Below, piece after piece: positions 34,382-36,467 of a stretch of DNA of 36,467 bases. Positions within the stretch are counted from its first letter, which is position 1; the number at the start of each line of letters is the position of its first letter. The notes under the pieces are model-generated. The model made no database searches. It worked only from the letters and a program-made list of their open reading frames with translations, and was not told the origin of the DNA. A program made the translations under genes and the position numbers. Source of the stretch: Roseomonas sp. (GTDB lineage: Bacteria > Pseudomonadota > Alphaproteobacteria > Acetobacterales > Acetobacteraceae); assembly GCA_020249825.1 (NCBI GenBank), contig JADCEX010000131.1, forward strand, positions 1-36,467, read 5' to 3'.

Positions 34382-34978
34382 ATGCCGCCGGGCCTTTCCT
34401 TATGGGTGAGCCATCGCGGCTGGCTGGTCGTGCTTGGTGCCTTCCTTATTCAGGTGGTTGGCTTTGGTGCGATTTACTCGAGTTCTGCCTTCTCGGCGGA
34501 AATCGCGGCAAGCCTCGGCCTGGATCACGCGGATGGCCTACGCAAAATGGCGACGGCAAATGAACCCGCACCACTGGCCCATCGCGTCGCGTGGATAGGC
34601 GAAGTGGGCATTCGCGACTTTATTGGTCCAGCGGAATATGCCTGGAACTACAACGTCTCAGGCGGCGCGCCTGGTTTCGCCTTGCCGCACAGGAATGCGG
34701 CGATCCTGCTGCTGCATGGCGCGGAAGATCCGGCCAACCCGGCCGAGGCTTGCGCTTCCTTATGCGAAGGCCTGCGTGCCACGGGCGCCGAGGTTGGTCA
34801 TCAGGAAGTGCCAGGTGCCGGCTATGCCTGGGATTATCCGCAATTTGGATCAACGCGGGAAGTGATGCTGCCCGCACCCGGCACGGCTGGGCGCGTCGCT
34901 GCCCGCCCCTGGCCCGCCATGGCAGCGCAAACGGCGGCAACAGTGGCCGGGTTTTTCGCCATGACCCTGGCGCGGTAA
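34382..34978 (+). pseudogene. Chimeric ORF: MFS N-terminus joined to a dienelactone-hydrolase-type C-terminus
   Basis: 198 residues. Residues 1-45 read HRGWLVVLGAFLIQVVGFGAIYSS, the first helix of a major-facilitator transporter. From about residue 100 the text changes to a soluble hydrolase: AAILLLHGAEDPANPAEACASL, then EVPGAGYAWDYPQFG, the acid- and His-loop region of dienelactone hydrolase-like alpha/beta hydrolases, though the expected His in the AGYAWD loop is missing and the nucleophile domain is absent. It looks like the product of a deletion that fused two genes. It has a good ribosome site (GGAGGT) and an open frame, so it may still be translated. Confidence 0.6.
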
Positions 34979-35053
34979 TCCCATGAGACCCGCAATGCAC
35001 CGCACGGCGCCCACCCGCCATGAACGCCCCATGGATGGAATGTTGAGGACGTC

Positions 35054-35698
35054 ATGACCCTTGAAGCGACCACCCTTTCCTACACGCTACTGCTGAATTT
35101 CGCCCTTGGCTATTTCGCCATCTTGGCCACGCCGGGACCGAATATGTTGACCATTGGTACCATGGCAGCGCTGCGCGGCTTTCGGGCCGCCTTGCCCTTC
35201 TGCCTTGGCGTCGCACTCGGTGCCGGCTTGGTGGCTGACGCGACTTCGCTGCTGCTTGAAGCCTTTGCAGGCTCCCATAGCCTGGAAATGGTGGGGCGCG
35301 TTGTGGCGGGCACCTTTTTGATGGCGCTCGCGTTTCGCATCATCTGCGCCCGCGCGCCGCGTCTTTCAAACCAATCCCTGTTTTCCGAGCCGCAGATGCT
35401 GAACAACTGGGCGGTTGGACTTGGGACGGGCTTTTTCATTGCGCTTACCAATCCGGTCACGGCGGCTTATTGCTTTGCGCAATTCATCGGCCCCTTGGCG
35501 CAGAGTAATGTGGCACCCTGGGCAATTTTACTGGTTGCGACGCAGGCGCTGCTTTTCGGCCTGCTGACGGCGACACTTTTTGCGCATCCCTTCATGCGCC
35601 ACGTGGCCTTCACCTATCATCGCCCAGTCTGCGCCCTTTCCGGCATGGTATTGATGAGCCTTGGCCTGCTGATGCTTCTGCCGGTTACGCTGGAATGA
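35054..35698 (+). CDS. LysE/RhtB-family exporter
   Basis: 214 residues with five to six hydrophobic helices. The family signature ATPGPNMLTIG occurs near residue 27, followed by GFRAALPFCLGVALGAGL, and NPVTAAYCFAQF in the middle corresponds to the conserved NPK-type segment. Members export amino acids or related small molecules across the inner membrane. GAGG stands before the ATG. It is separate from the upstream chimeric ORF by 75 bases. The transported compound is unknown. Confidence 0.88.
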   Translation: MTLEATTLSYTLLLNFALGYFAILATPGPNMLTIGTMAALRGFRAALPFCLGVALGAGLVADATSLLLEAFAGSHSLEMVGRVVAGTFLMALAFRIICARAPRLSNQSLFSEPQMLNNWAVGLGTGFFIALTNPVTAAYCFAQFIGPLAQSNVAPWAILLVATQALLFGLLTATLFAHPFMRHVAFTYHRPVCALSGMVLMSLGLLMLLPVTLE

Positions 35699-35775
35699 CA
35701 TGATTGGCGCTGAGGGTTGCATTTTCCGTCGTCAAATCACGTGAGACCCTTTGGCGCGCTGGTCAACAGATTATC
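35699..35775. other. Short spacer outside the IS remnant
   Basis: Between the exporter stop and the probable IS3 end. I see no gene and no terminator hairpin in it. Confidence 0.3.
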
Positions 35776-35814
35776 TGAACCGCCCCAAGTTTGCCGGAGG
35801 CTGTTTTGCTTAAG

Positions 35815-36455
<641 letters not shown>

Positions 36456-36467
36456 GACCAGGCGGAA

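Overview
The window is high-GC, gene-dense DNA that looks alphaproteobacterial, most likely Rhodospirillales/Acetobacteraceae. This is an inference from the coaBC-dut pair, the number of Bug/TTT-type periplasmic receptors, several tandem catabolic clusters with ABC importers, and codon use strongly biased to G/C. No rRNA, tRNA or CRISPR array was recognised.

Left part (1-10.6 kb): a CMD-family protein and a TTC38-like repeat protein on the minus strand, a divergent RidA-type protein, then dut and coaBC (overlapping, minus strand) and a small winged-helix/coiled-coil/HPD protein. A Bug receptor and an SDR (minus) diverge from a TRZ/ATZ-type amidohydrolase (plus). An SH3-domain secreted protein precedes a three-gene set with split nitrile hydratase beta halves and a cobalt-type alpha subunit, in the order known for thiocyanate hydrolase.

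Middle (10.6-20.3 kb): a visibly AT-richer sulfotransferase-like gene lies against the decayed 3' end of an AspT/YidE-type transporter gene, an accessory islet. Next come a CMD/LLM flavin oxidoreductase pair (minus), a divergent alpha/beta hydrolase with an Fbp-type ABC permease and ATPase (plus), and a converging minus-strand operon that carries the probable solute receptor for that ABC system, a second Bug receptor and an SDR.

Right-centre (20.5-33.0 kb): one long plus-strand operon of ten main genes. It encodes a thiolase-like protein without the nucleophilic Cys, its DUF35/OB-fold partner, a complete Dpp/Opp-type ABC importer (receptor, two permeases, two ATPases), a LacI-family regulator, a tandem-domain class III CoA-transferase, a metallophosphoesterase and an SDR. 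A perfect 12-bp LacI-type palindrome sits just downstream of a TTGACA box ahead of the first gene. My reading is a self-regulated uptake-and-catabolism module: import, CoA activation by transfer, oxidation, then C-C cleavage by the thiolase/DUF35 pair. The substrate is unknown. This is the best candidate for an undescribed system here.

Right end (33.1-36.5 kb): a decaying zone. It holds a Crp/Fnr regulator broken by a one-base frameshift, two small unknown proteins, an ORF that appears to fuse the first helix of an MFS transporter to the tail of a dienelactone-hydrolase-type protein, a LysE-family exporter, and an IS3-family transposase remnant. The remnant contains a small TA-flanked palindromic insertion; removing it together with one TA rejoins the transposase reading frame.
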